64,000 bases of DNA from Tenacibaculum sp. MAR_2009_124. Its GTDB lineage: Bacteria; Bacteroidota; Bacteroidia; Flavobacteriales; Flavobacteriaceae. The notes beneath the pieces were generated by a model. The model was not told the DNA's origin, did not search any database, and was given only the letters and a program-made list of their open reading frames with translations. The translations under genes and the position numbers were made by a program. Positions 1 through 8,064 of the stretch are shown piece by piece (positions within the stretch are counted from its first letter, which is position 1; each line of letters begins with the position of its first letter). The stretch spans positions 873,001 through 937,000 of the forward strand of contig NZ_FNSF01000001.1 of NCBI RefSeq assembly GCF_900105455.1. The letters are read 5' to 3'.

Positions 1-826
1 GAATTATATTGCTAACTGCAAGTGTGGCGTTGATTGCATAATCAAGCAGAGAAAGGTTATTGAAATGCATTTGCATGGGCCTACCTTTATCTATAATGGA
101 ATATACGGGTTGCGATTTTTCTTCAATATATTGATTTACCATCAATTGATTTCTTTTCGCTGTGGCTTTCCAGTTTAATGTTCTTATATCATCTCCAGAA
201 ACGTACTCTTTAATTTGTTCAAACTCTAAAGAATGTCCAATACGTCGTATTTTTTTATTGCCATGAGCAGTTAAGTCATTAGAAACAGCTTTAAGGCTAA
301 AATCATTTAACCTTAAAAAAGATGGATAACATTTTATTTTTTTTGCGGTTCCTAGTATGTACTTTTTCGTGGCCAGTTGAAGGGGAGAGCTAACATATAC
401 GTTAATATGTCCAAAATGATATTCACCTCGTTTAACAGGATGTAAATCATAATGTATAAGCTTTCTTTCTTTTGGTTTCAAAAGTTGATTAAAAGTGAAG
501 TTTCGCTTCTGAAATTGAAAAGGAAGTTCCTCTATAACAATTGAATGTGTATTAAAACCATAATTATTTTTAAACTCCAAGGAAATCTTATTATCATCTC
601 CGTTTGATAGCCGTTCAGGAAGTGATCTTTTCACTTCAAAGCCCTCTTTAATACTATATATCAATATGATATCAATAAATGTAATAATACTGATGGCAAA
701 TAATACTATTTTTGAAACGTTAAAGAGAATAGGAATGAAAAAGCCTAAAACGAAAACTACAGCAACGACAGTCAAACAATAAAAGAACCTGTTGTTAAGA
801 AATAAAGAATGATAAAGCTTGCTCAT
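1..826 (-). CDS. DUF58 domain-containing protein (partial, C-terminus outside window)
   Basis: Minus-strand reading frame open from an ATG at 826 to the left edge, so about 275 N-terminal residues are visible and the C-terminus is missing. Two closely spaced hydrophobic segments lie near residues 15-50. Further on comes the DUF58 hallmark: a segment reading EYVSGDDIRTLNWKATAKR followed by the QYIEE strand. DUF58 proteins have a von Willebrand A-like fold and nearly always travel with a MoxR ATPase. Here the start is 4 bases after the moxR stop, so the two are surely co-transcribed. The family is linked to envelope stress or chaperone-like assembly, but the biochemical role is not established. 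Family assignment is secure, function is inference. Confidence 0.93.
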   Translation of the reverse strand, partial: MSKLYHSLFLNNRFFYCLTVVAVVFVLGFFIPILFNVSKIVLFAISIITFIDIILIYSIKEGFEVKRSLPERLSNGDDNKISLEFKNNYGFNTHSIVIEELPFQFQKRNFTFNQLLKPKERKLIHYDLHPVKRGEYHFGHINVYVSSPLQLATKKYILGTAKKIKCYPSFLRLNDFSLKAVSNDLTAHGNKKIRRIGHSLEFEQIKEYVSGDDIRTLNWKATAKRNQLMVNQYIEEKSQPVYSIIDKGRPMQMHFNNLSLLDYAINATLAVSNII

Positions 827-830
827 TGAC

Positions 831-1829
831 CTATCTTGGAATTTCTACTGATTCAATAATTTGTTCAATAATTTGCTTGCTTGTAAGTCCTTCCATTTCT
901 CTTTCAGGAGTAACAATTACTCTATGTTGAAGTACTGGTATTGCCGCGTTTTTGATGTCTTCAGGGGTCACAAAATCCCTACCATTTATTCCAGCAAAAG
1001 CTTTAGAAGCCTTTAATATAGCAATGGTAGCTCTTGGAGATGCGCCTAAGAATAAAAACGAATTGTTACGAGTGTTTACAACAATATTGGAAATATACTT
1101 TAATAGATGAGCTTCCACTTTTACTCGTGTAAGGAGGTTTCTGAATTTTAAGATATTCTCACCAGAAATAACTGTTTCAATTTTATCAATTTTAGCGCCA
1201 TTGATAAGTGCTTGCTCTCTGGTAACAATTTCTAGCTCTTCTTCATTAGTTGGGTATTCAACGTTTATTTTAAATAAGAAACGATCCAATTGAGCTTCTG
1301 GTAATCGATAAGTACCCTCTTGTTCAATCGGGTTTTGCGTAGCCAAAACTATAAAAGGTTGATCCATTTTATAAGTATCACCATCAATAGTAATTTGTTG
1401 CTCTTCCATTACCTCAAAAAGCGCTGCCTGAGTTTTTGCTGGGGCTCTATTGATTTCGTCGATAAGAATCATGTTTGAGAAGATAGGCCCTTTTTTAAAC
1501 TCGAATTCTGAAGTTTTTACATTAAAGACAGAAGTTCCTAAAATATCTGACGGCATTAAATCTGGAGTAAACTGAATTCTACTAAAATCCACAGACATCG
1601 TTCTAGATAACAATTTTGCTGTAATTGTTTTTGCTACACCGGGCACACCTTCAATCAAGGCATGGCCATTGGAAAGAATAGCGACGACCAAAAGATCAAT
1701 CATGTTTTTTTGACCTACAATAACCTTTCCTAATTGATTTTTTATGTTGAAAACACTTTCTTGTAGTTCAGATAGGTCAATTCTGTTTTCAAATTCTAAA
1801 TTATTGTCGTTAATAGTATTGTCTTCCAT
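831..1829 (-). CDS. MoxR family AAA+ ATPase
   Basis: A 332-residue AAA+ ATPase of the MoxR group. Walker A is GVPGVAKT at residues 61-68, Walker B ILIDEINR at 121-128, sensor 1 ATQNP at 163-167, and LDRF at 181-184 lies in the arginine-finger region. MoxR ATPases remodel or activate partner proteins, usually VWA/DUF58 proteins, at the membrane. It sits second to last in the visible operon SpoIIM-DUF4129-DUF4350-MoxR-DUF58, with only 2 bases to the upstream gene and 4 to the downstream one. Length is normal for the family and all nucleotide-binding motifs are intact. The client is probably the DUF58 protein encoded next (inference). Confidence 0.96.
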   Translation of the reverse strand: MEDNTINDNNLEFENRIDLSELQESVFNIKNQLGKVIVGQKNMIDLLVVAILSNGHALIEGVPGVAKTITAKLLSRTMSVDFSRIQFTPDLMPSDILGTSVFNVKTSEFEFKKGPIFSNMILIDEINRAPAKTQAALFEVMEEQQITIDGDTYKMDQPFIVLATQNPIEQEGTYRLPEAQLDRFLFKINVEYPTNEEELEIVTREQALINGAKIDKIETVISGENILKFRNLLTRVKVEAHLLKYISNIVVNTRNNSFLFLGASPRATIAILKASKAFAGINGRDFVTPEDIKNAAIPVLQHRVIVTPEREMEGLTSKQIIEQIIESVEIPR

Positions 1830-1831
1830 AG

Positions 1832-3043
1832 TTAATGAGTTTCTAAAAAGTTTTCGATAAGTGTATTTAAACGCATTAGTTCATCTTGTGTACAGGTAGA
1901 TTTTTTATCTAAAGCCACAATGGTATTGATTAAATAGCGTGTGGTACTGACTTTATTTCCAGACTTAGATGCGAGCTTTTCGATAAAACTACTGTTTAAT
2001 TTTTGTGTATTTAACAAATATTTTACCCTCACTAATTCTAAAAAATAGGTGATTTTTTTATTGACTAGATTTTTATGATTATCTTCTTTCAGATAAAGAT
2101 TTGCAATGGTGTGCGTAAAATCTACAGTAGAGTTTTTTAATTTATCGATAATAGGGATTGCTCTTTGCTTTCTTCTTGCATTAAAAGTAATAAAAAGAAG
2201 CAGTCCTAAAAAGGCAACGTACAACGACCATTTTAGTGATTCGTGCTGCCAAAAGAATTTGAGAATAGAATTATCTTCCTTTTCTTTGGTATTTTTTCTA
2301 CGTTTTATCAATGGGTCCCAAAGAATTGTATTATCGGATAAAAATGAAAATACATGTTCGGTATATTCTTTTTGATTTTTTAACAAGTAATAATTCGTAA
2401 AAGTAATCGGTTGGGTATGAAGATAAACAGCTCCTTTTCCAAGATTTATTTTTATGAAATTAGGAAGCTCAGCACCATCAATATCTTGCGTACCCAGTAC
2501 AATAGTGTTTTCCGAATTGAATTTAGAAAAATAATGACGCCTTATATTTCTATCGAAATCATATTCTCCCGGAGGAAATGCACCATCATTTAGATACAAA
2601 TGGAGTTTTCCTTTTAATGTTTTTAATTCTTTTACACTATGAAGTTTATTATCGAGGTTATTAGTTTCAAAATTAAGAGCTTCTTTTAAATGAGATGAAA
2701 AAAAGTTTAGTGAGAAAAAAGCTTCGTTTCCTGCCTCTATAAATTCTAATAGTTTTGTTACGGATTCCTTATCAAGTTTATTAGAATTATGCTTTATAGA
2801 AATATAATTGGCGAAGTTTTCTTCATCTTGATAGTAAACATCATCGAAGTAATCGTATATGTTTTTCTTAAGATAAATTACTTCATTATCATTAAAAAAC
2901 TCGGATGCTTCTTCATGAAAGATAAAGGTACCAAAAGGATCTTTTGAGTATTCTCTATAGTTTTCGTTCCAGTTTGTTTTTTCACAGCCTACAAAAAACA
3001 AGGTAAGTACATATAAAAATGATATCTTTTTCAAGTAGTTCAC
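1832..3043 (-). CDS. DUF4350 domain-containing lipoprotein
   Basis: A 403-residue protein starting with a lipoprotein-like signal (hydrophobic stretch ending FFVGC at about residue 20). The N-terminal ~250 residues match the DUF4350 pattern seen in Bacteroidetes MoxR operons: an opening NWNENY..DPFGTFIFHE segment and a later NLGKGAVYLHTQP strand. A single transmembrane helix lies near residues 270-288 (SLYVAFLGLLLFITF), followed by a cytoplasmic tail. Its stop is 2 bases before moxR and its ATG overlaps the DUF4129 stop by one base, so translation is coupled. Molecular function is unknown. The combination of a lipid-type signal and a later membrane helix is odd, and the signal could instead act as a first membrane anchor. 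Confidence 0.85.
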   Translation of the reverse strand: MNYLKKISFLYVLTLFFVGCEKTNWNENYREYSKDPFGTFIFHEEASEFFNDNEVIYLKKNIYDYFDDVYYQDEENFANYISIKHNSNKLDKESVTKLLEFIEAGNEAFFSLNFFSSHLKEALNFETNNLDNKLHSVKELKTLKGKLHLYLNDGAFPPGEYDFDRNIRRHYFSKFNSENTIVLGTQDIDGAELPNFIKINLGKGAVYLHTQPITFTNYYLLKNQKEYTEHVFSFLSDNTILWDPLIKRRKNTKEKEDNSILKFFWQHESLKWSLYVAFLGLLLFITFNARRKQRAIPIIDKLKNSTVDFTHTIANLYLKEDNHKNLVNKKITYFLELVRVKYLLNTQKLNSSFIEKLASKSGNKVSTTRYLINTIVALDKKSTCTQDELMRLNTLIENFLETH

Positions 3044-3768
3044 TATAGTTTTTTTATAAAAGTTGAATAGTTATTCTCGATATTTTCAAATTTAATGTCA
3101 TCAACAGGAAACTCTCCATACCAAACGTAATCATAGATATATAGTAAATAAGAAAATTGTTTTCTTGTTTCAGCATTTTTTAACTCGAAAATATATTGTG
3201 AATTTGTTTTATCCTTATGATAGTCTATAAGATTTTTTTTACTCATGTTTTTTAACAATAACAAATAATAATACCTTGTTGCTAGTCTAAAATCACCATT
3301 GTTTTTAGCTCTTTTTAGAAGTCTTTCAAAATCATTTTCATGAATATCCTCTTCTTCATCTTCATAAATCAGTTTTTTATTTGTTGGTATTTTGGTCTTT
3401 TTAAATTTCCAAAGATCCTTATCGTTATAAACAAAGCTTTTTATTAAAATGAATACAACAAGAAGTGCAAGGAGGTAAGGAAAAATACTTGCTAAAAATG
3501 TAAAGAAATTAGCAAAAACTTTAGCTGTATTAGGATCTGATTTCTTTTTACTCTTTTCTTTTACAGGTTTTTCTTTTTCCTCGGTATAAATGAAATCTGT
3601 ACCATTATATTTCTCATTAAGGTTCTCTTTAAAACTTCTATCTTCTTGCAGTTCCATGCTACTGGCATAATTCAAACTATCAGTTTTTTGTTGAATGAAA
3701 GTGTTTGAATTGGCATATTGAAGATAGCTAAAGAAAAATAACAAAGCAGTAAATACAGTTCTTTTCAT
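3043..3768 (-). CDS. DUF4129 domain-containing membrane protein
   Basis: A 241-residue protein with a cleavable signal (residues 1-20), a charged Lys/Glu-rich stretch, one transmembrane helix at about 88-110, and a C-terminal cytoplasmic DUF4129 domain. The domain is recognised by the RYYYLLLLKNMSKKNLI helix and the later YDYVWYGEFPVD segment. DUF4129 is a small helical domain found in MoxR/DUF58 operons and in some transglutaminase-like proteins; its biochemical role is unknown. It overlaps the neighbouring genes by one base on each side. Membership in the same operon as moxR suggests it is part of the membrane assembly acted on by the ATPase (inference). Confidence 0.88.
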   Translation of the reverse strand: MKRTVFTALLFFFSYLQYANSNTFIQQKTDSLNYASSMELQEDRSFKENLNEKYNGTDFIYTEEKEKPVKEKSKKKSDPNTAKVFANFFTFLASIFPYLLALLVVFILIKSFVYNDKDLWKFKKTKIPTNKKLIYEDEEEDIHENDFERLLKRAKNNGDFRLATRYYYLLLLKNMSKKNLIDYHKDKTNSQYIFELKNAETRKQFSYLLYIYDYVWYGEFPVDDIKFENIENNYSTFIKKL

Positions 3769-4733
3769 TATCGAAGGTTATGTTTAGAAGCTACCTTATA
3801 AGGTAAGATGAGATAATAAAAAGATATAGAAAATAGGCATAGTAAAATTATAGCAAAACAAAAAACAGAAGGCATCTGGTTATAGTATCGCGTGACATAG
3901 CCTTCTAAAAAAGCGGCAATAAAAGTAAAAGGAATTGTGCTTAGGAATATGTAAAAAGCTTCTCTGAGCCCTTTTTTAAATGAAATCCACCGATTTAAAG
4001 ACCCTGGGAATAATATACTGGCTCCAATGATATATCCAGCAGCAGCTTCAATAATCATGGCAAAAATCTCATAAGTTCCATGAATCCATATTCCTTTTAT
4101 ACTGTCAATGAATGTATTGTTTTGGTAAAAAAATGCCTGAAAAACAGCCACCATAATTCCATTATAAATAATATAATATCCTGTTCCAAGCCCTATAAAT
4201 AAACCAGATAAAAACATATTGAGTCCCACTCGGAGGTTATTATCAAAAATACCAATAAAACTTCCCCAATTGCTACCGCCTTTATATATGGCTAAAGCAT
4301 CGCCGCTTTCAATGTTTTCTAGAGTTTGATCTACATACGATTCACCGAGTATTTGACGAGCAAAGCTTTCATCATTAAAGGTAGATAGAAGACCAATAAA
4401 AAAACAAATGAAAAAGAAAACAAAGGATATATAAATATATTTTCGATGTTTATATAATAACAAGGGTATCGTCTCTAAAAAAAACTCTAATAATGTATTC
4501 TTGTCTTGTTTTTTAGTATGATATATTTTTTCATAACTTTTCTTTGCCAATTTATTTAAGTATAAAACTACCTTACTTTTAGGGTAAAACGATTGAGCAT
4601 AAGACAAATCGTTCATAATTTTAACATGTAAATCAGCAATTTCGTCAGGGCTTTTTTCAGTTTTATTTGAAATTACTTCTTCAAATTCAAGCCATTTTTC
4701 TTTATTTTGCTTAATAAAAGCTACCTCTCTCAT
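3768..4733 (-). CDS. SpoIIM/DUF95 family membrane protein
   Basis: An integral membrane protein of the stage II sporulation M (DUF95) family, 321 residues from the chosen ATG at 4733. The ATG at 4823 is rejected: it would run into the divergent RDD gene, and the promoter at 4739-4768 lies between. The reading starts MREVAFIKQNKEKWLEFEE, the standard family opening. A soluble helical N-terminal half is followed by about five hydrophobic segments. The family name comes from sporulating Firmicutes, but Bacteroidetes do not sporulate. Here it is the first gene of the MoxR/DUF58 operon and may be a membrane scaffold or channel (inference). Confidence 0.9.
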   Translation of the reverse strand: MREVAFIKQNKEKWLEFEEVISNKTEKSPDEIADLHVKIMNDLSYAQSFYPKSKVVLYLNKLAKKSYEKIYHTKKQDKNTLLEFFLETIPLLLYKHRKYIYISFVFFFICFFIGLLSTFNDESFARQILGESYVDQTLENIESGDALAIYKGGSNWGSFIGIFDNNLRVGLNMFLSGLFIGLGTGYYIIYNGIMVAVFQAFFYQNNTFIDSIKGIWIHGTYEIFAMIIEAAAGYIIGASILFPGSLNRWISFKKGLREAFYIFLSTIPFTFIAAFLEGYVTRYYNQMPSVFCFAIILLCLFSISFYYLILPYKVASKHNLR

Positions 4734-4738
4734 TGAGA

Positions 4739-4768
4739 CAAATGTAAATAATGTATGAAAAGACTGCA
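4739..4768 (-). promoter_or_regulatory. Promoter of the SpoIIM-MoxR operon
   Basis: On the minus strand TTG (4768-4766), 19 bases, then TACATTTG (4746-4739): an exact match to the Bacteroidetes -33/-7 consensus. The -7 box ends only 5 bases before the SpoIIM ATG, so the transcript would be nearly leaderless. The -33 element lies inside the first codons of the divergent RDD gene. Confidence 0.7.
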
Positions 4769-5564
4769 AGTAAATACCACACAAAATGTAAAAATTGACT
4801 TCGAATTGGCAAATATTGGACATAGAATGCTAGCGTTTTTTGTGGATAATATTATAAAATTCGCATATGTTTATTTGGTTATACGGTATTTTAACTTCGG
4901 TGCCTTTAATAATGTGGTTGGAGACTCTTGGTCAATAAAAGCTTTAGATATACTAATGTTTTTGCCAATTACATTTTATTCCTTGTATTCTGAAATTTTA
5001 TTGAATGGTCAAACAATAGGGAAGAAATTAGCCAAAATAAAGGTAATTAATGTTGACGGATTTAAGCCTTCGTTTATTGATTTTACCATGAGATGGTTTA
5101 TGCGTATTGTTGATTTTAATTTTTTTATACTCGTTTTTATTTATGCATATTCACTTGGATTGGATAAATATTTGGTTTTGCTATGGTTAATCTTTTTTGG
5201 AGGGAAATTAGTGGGGTTTTTCAGCGTTTTAACAAGTAAAAATAATCAACGAGTAGGGGACCTTTCAGCCAATACGGTTGTTATTCATTTGAAAGACGAA
5301 GCCTCGTTTTCACACACAATAATTGAAGAACTGACGGAAGAGTATACTCCTAAGTATGTTAATGTGATAAAACTTTCAGATAATGATGCTCGAATTATTA
5401 AAGATACTTTCTATTCTGCACGAAAGTCTAAAGATTATAAGACTTTGATAAAGTTGAGAACGAAAATAGAGGAAGTTACGGGCATAAAATCTAAAGAAGA
5501 TTCCGATATTCAATTTATTGATCGAGTTTTAAAAGATTATAACTTTTATACACAGAATATGTAG
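4755..5564 (+). CDS. RDD family membrane protein
   Basis: A 269-residue protein with an N-terminal RDD domain of about 170 residues. The typical features are an early arginine in GHRMLAFFVDN with the following aspartate, NGQTIGKKLAKIKV, and a late QRVGDLSANTVV segment, with three hydrophobic helices between. A soluble C-terminal ~90 residues follow. RDD proteins are small membrane proteins of poorly defined function, in some cases involved in ion exchange. It is divergently transcribed from the SpoIIM/DUF58 operon with 21 bases between start codons; this pairing is common in Flavobacteriaceae and suggests a shared envelope function (inference). Its own promoter must lie inside the SpoIIM coding region; none was clearly seen. 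Confidence 0.9.
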   Translation: MKRLQVNTTQNVKIDFELANIGHRMLAFFVDNIIKFAYVYLVIRYFNFGAFNNVVGDSWSIKALDILMFLPITFYSLYSEILLNGQTIGKKLAKIKVINVDGFKPSFIDFTMRWFMRIVDFNFFILVFIYAYSLGLDKYLVLLWLIFFGGKLVGFFSVLTSKNNQRVGDLSANTVVIHLKDEASFSHTIIEELTEEYTPKYVNVIKLSDNDARIIKDTFYSARKSKDYKTLIKLRTKIEEVTGIKSKEDSDIQFIDRVLKDYNFYTQNM

Positions 5565-5704
5565 TTTAGGAACGAATTCAAAACTAGCATATTCAATACG
5601 TTCAAGTTGCTGAAATAATAGATAGAAAAAGTATTAGAGTTGTTGAATTTGAATAGGTTGAAGCAGATTGCGAATATTTAGGCTGTAATTAGTTTTTTTA
5701 GTCG

Positions 5705-5712
5705 TATTTTTG
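5705..5712 (+). promoter_or_regulatory. -7 box before the prohibitin gene
   Basis: TATTTTTG matches TAnnTTTG and lies 20 bases before the prohibitin ATG. No TTG at a good -33 distance was seen, so the call rests on the -7 box alone. Confidence 0.45.
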
Positions 5713-5732
5713 AGTAATTAAAAACTTTAATA

Positions 5733-6560
5733 ATGGCAAGAAATCAAGTAGGGTTGAATATACCTAAAGGTTCTTTTTTAATACCAATAGCAATAGTTCT
5801 ATTAATTTTTATCGTTAAATCTACCGAAACTATTGGTCCTGGTGAAGCTGGAGTTCTTTTTGAAAGATTTGGTGATGGAATTAATACTGAAAAAACATAT
5901 GGAGAAGGATTTCATATCGTGGCTCCATGGAATGAAATGATTGTTCAAAAAGTACGTCAGCAGTCTATTTCAGATCAAATGAATGTATTATCTGTAAACG
6001 GGCTGGAGGTTCGTGTTGATGGAACGGTTTGGTTCCGACCTGATTATAAGAACTTAGGGAATCTTATAAAAAAGAAAGGAGAAAATTTCATTTCTGATAT
6101 TTTAGATCCTGCAATTAACGCAGCGGCAAGAAGTGTGGTAGGAAGATATACTCCAGAACAATTGTATTCTAGTAAGAGAGATGTTATTGAACAAGAAATT
6201 TTGGAAGAGGCACAAGATGAACTAAAAGATCAATATATTGTTGTAGAAAGAATTTTAGTTGAAGATGTACAACTACCAAATACGATCCGTGACGCAATTG
6301 AAAGAAAGTTAAAGCAAGAGCAAGAATCGTTAGAATATCAATTTAGAATTGAAAAAGCACAGAAGGAAGCGGAAAGACAAAGGATAGAAGCAAAAGGTAA
6401 GGCAGATGCAAATAAAATTTTAAGTGCTTCCTTAACGGATAAAATCCTTCAAGATAAAGGAATAGAGGCAACGACTAAATTGGCGGATTCTCCTAATAGT
6501 AAAGTGGTTATTATCGGATCAGGAAAATCTGGAATGCCAATAATTTTAGGAAACCAATAG
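5733..6560 (+). CDS. Prohibitin/SPFH (Band 7) family membrane protein
   Basis: A 275-residue SPFH protein. A short N-terminal anchor (residues 14-26, hydrophobic) is followed by the Band 7 domain beginning STETIGPGEAGVLFERFGDG. A helical coiled-coil region rich in Glu, Lys and Gln (about 190-235) follows, ending with a segment reading KVVIIGSGKSGMPIILGNQ. Prohibitin-type SPFH proteins form membrane-bound rings that scaffold proteases such as FtsH and organise microdomains. Length and domain order fit eukaryotic prohibitin rather than HflK/HflC, which come as pairs. It is monocistronic, with a -7 box upstream and a hairpin terminator downstream. Confidence 0.93.
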   Translation: MARNQVGLNIPKGSFLIPIAIVLLIFIVKSTETIGPGEAGVLFERFGDGINTEKTYGEGFHIVAPWNEMIVQKVRQQSISDQMNVLSVNGLEVRVDGTVWFRPDYKNLGNLIKKKGENFISDILDPAINAAARSVVGRYTPEQLYSSKRDVIEQEILEEAQDELKDQYIVVERILVEDVQLPNTIRDAIERKLKQEQESLEYQFRIEKAQKEAERQRIEAKGKADANKILSASLTDKILQDKGIEATTKLADSPNSKVVIIGSGKSGMPIILGNQ

Positions 6561-6590
6561 TTTAAGGTTGAAAATATGATTTTGAATATG

Positions 6591-6612
6591 AAGAGAGATG
6601 AGAATCTCTCTT
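6591..6612 (+). terminator. Terminator after the prohibitin gene
   Basis: Perfect 9-bp stem AAGAGAGAT/ATCTCTCTT with a GAGA loop, followed by a T-rich stretch. It lies 31 bases after the stop codon. Confidence 0.65.
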
Positions 6613-6699
6613 TTACTTTTATATAGCCTAAATAACTAGGTTTATATAAAAATACTTGAAATAAAACTACGTATAATTAGAGATTGCTGCAATTTTTTG

Positions 6700-6707
6700 T
6701 ATATTTG
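6700..6707 (+). promoter_or_regulatory. -7 box of the rpsF operon
   Basis: TATATTTG followed by CAGG, 32 bases before the rpsF ATG; exact TAnnTTTG match. The nearest TTG (6684-6686) is closer than the usual -33 spacing, so that element is uncertain. Confidence 0.55.
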
Positions 6708-6739
6708 CAGGCTTAAAATTAAATTTTAAATAATTAAAT

Positions 6740-7081
6740 ATGAACCATTACGAAACTGTTTTCATTTTGAATCCCGTTTTATCTGAAGGTCAGATAAAGG
6801 AAACAGTGCAAAAATTTGAAGACTATTTGGCTTCAAAGAGCGCAGAAGTGATTCACAAAGAGAATTGGGGCTTAAAGAAATTAGCCTATCCAATTGAAAA
6901 GAAAAAAAGTGGATTTTACCACTTAATCGAGTTTAAAGCTGAAGGAGATGTAATTGCTCCGTTTGAATTAGAATTCAGACGTGACGATAGCATCATGCGT
7001 TATTTAACTGTAAAGTTAGATAAGCACGCTGGAGCTTGGGCTGAGAAGAGAAAAGAACGTGTTAAATCTGCTAAAAAATAA
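6740..7081 (+). CDS. rpsF: 30S ribosomal protein S6
   Basis: A 113-residue S6, a small-subunit protein that binds 16S rRNA together with S18. It opens MNHYETVFILNPVLSEGQ and contains the typical NWGLKKLAYPIEKKKSGFY segment and RRDDSIMRYLTVKLDKHA near the C-terminus. First gene of the standard Bacteroidetes rpsF-rpsR-rplI operon, 3 bases before rpsR. In other bacteria S6 and S18 can regulate this operon through a leader RNA; the leader here is only about 25 bases, so that type of control looks unlikely. Confidence 0.99.
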   Translation: MNHYETVFILNPVLSEGQIKETVQKFEDYLASKSAEVIHKENWGLKKLAYPIEKKKSGFYHLIEFKAEGDVIAPFELEFRRDDSIMRYLTVKLDKHAGAWAEKRKERVKSAKK

Positions 7082-7084
7082 CCT

Positions 7085-7381
7085 ATGGCGTCTATTGATC
7101 AACAAGCAAAAGGAAATAAGCAAGGAGAGGTACGTTACTTAACTCCACTTGATATTGAAACTAAAAAAGAAGCTAAGTACTGTCGTTTTAAGAAAAACGG
7201 AATTAAGTATATCGATTATAAAGATGCTGACTTCTTAATGTATTTAGTAAACGCGCAAGGTAAAATTTTACCAAGACGTTTAACAGGAACATCATTAAAG
7301 TACCAACGTAAAGTTGCACAAGCTATTAAAAGAGCTCGTCATTTGGCATTAATGCCTTATGTTGGTGATATGTTAAAATAA
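7085..7381 (+). CDS. rpsR: 30S ribosomal protein S18
   Basis: A 98-residue S18, the partner of S6 on the small-subunit platform. The conserved core [19 protein letters not shown] is followed by [19 protein letters not shown] and ends [17 protein letters not shown], the classic S18 C-terminus. A ~20-residue N-terminal extension with Gln and Lys is usual in Bacteroidetes. It sits 3 bases after rpsF and 15 before rplI in one operon. The first cysteine of the core is kept but no further zinc-ligand cysteines are present, so it is the zinc-free form. Confidence 0.99.
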   Translation: MASIDQQAKGNKQGEVRYLTPLDIETKKEAKYCRFKKNGIKYIDYKDADFLMYLVNAQGKILPRRLTGTSLKYQRKVAQAIKRARHLALMPYVGDMLK

Positions 7382-7396
7382 TAAAGAAGTAGAAAC

Positions 7397-7846
7397 ATGG
7401 AATTGATATTAAAACAAGACGTAGAAAACTTAGGTTTTAAAGACGATGTCGTAACTGTTAAGAATGGTTATGGTCGTAACTACCTTATACCTCAAGGATA
7501 TGCTGTTTTAGCTACTTCTTCAGCTAAAAAAGTATTAGCAGAAAACTTAAAGCAACGTGCTTTTAAAGAAGCTAAAGTAATAGAAGACGCTAACAAATTA
7601 GCTGAAGCTGTTAAAGGATATGAAATCAAAATAGCTTCTAAAGTAGGTTCAGGTGATAAATTATTTGGATCTGTAAACAATGCTGATGTTGCTAAAGCTT
7701 TAGAAAAAGCTGGAACTGAGGTAGAGAAAAAGTTTATCAAAGTTACAGGAGGTAATGTAAAAAGATTAGGAAAATATAATGCAGCAGTTCGTTTACATAG
7801 AGCGGTAGTTGCTGACATCGTATTTGAAGTGGTTGCTGAAAAGTAA
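7397..7846 (+). CDS. rplI: 50S ribosomal protein L9
   Basis: A 149-residue L9, a two-domain large-subunit protein that extends from the ribosome near the L1 stalk and restrains frameshifting. The N-terminal domain opens MELILKQDVENLGFKDDVV with the signature GYGRNYLIPQGYAV. A long connecting helix (about 41-75) and the C-terminal rRNA-binding domain, with KVGSGDKLFGSVNNADVA, follow. Last gene of the operon; a strong terminator lies 24 bases after the stop. Confidence 0.99.
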   Translation: MELILKQDVENLGFKDDVVTVKNGYGRNYLIPQGYAVLATSSAKKVLAENLKQRAFKEAKVIEDANKLAEAVKGYEIKIASKVGSGDKLFGSVNNADVAKALEKAGTEVEKKFIKVTGGNVKRLGKYNAAVRLHRAVVADIVFEVVAEK

Positions 7847-7870
7847 TCAATCTTTATTTAAAATAAATAA

Positions 7871-7896
7871 AAACCGCTTATTAAGCGGTTTTTTTT
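7871..7896 (+). terminator. Rho-independent terminator of the rpsF-rpsR-rplI operon
   Basis: Perfect 9-bp stem AAACCGCTT/AAGCGGTTT with a 3-base loop, then a run of T. Confidence 0.9.
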
Positions 7897-8026
7897 GGTT
7901 AATATCGGGTGATTTTCCTGTAAAATATTCTATATTTAAGCTTGATATTGCACTTGTAAATAAATTTTAGGGGAGTTTATTTACACAATCAAATCAAATT
8001 ACGCAATTACTTTTAAAAAAGTATGT

Positions 8027-8060
8027 AAAAAAACTCCAATTTCAATGAAATTGGAGTTTT
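8027..8060 (-). terminator. Terminator after lysA (likely bidirectional)
   Basis: Long perfect stem AAACTCCAATTTC/GAAATTGGAGTTT with a run of A on the left (U tract for the minus strand) and T on the right. It begins 5 bases after the lysA stop and can also stop read-through from the ribosomal operon. Confidence 0.85.
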
Positions 8061-8064
8061 TAAT

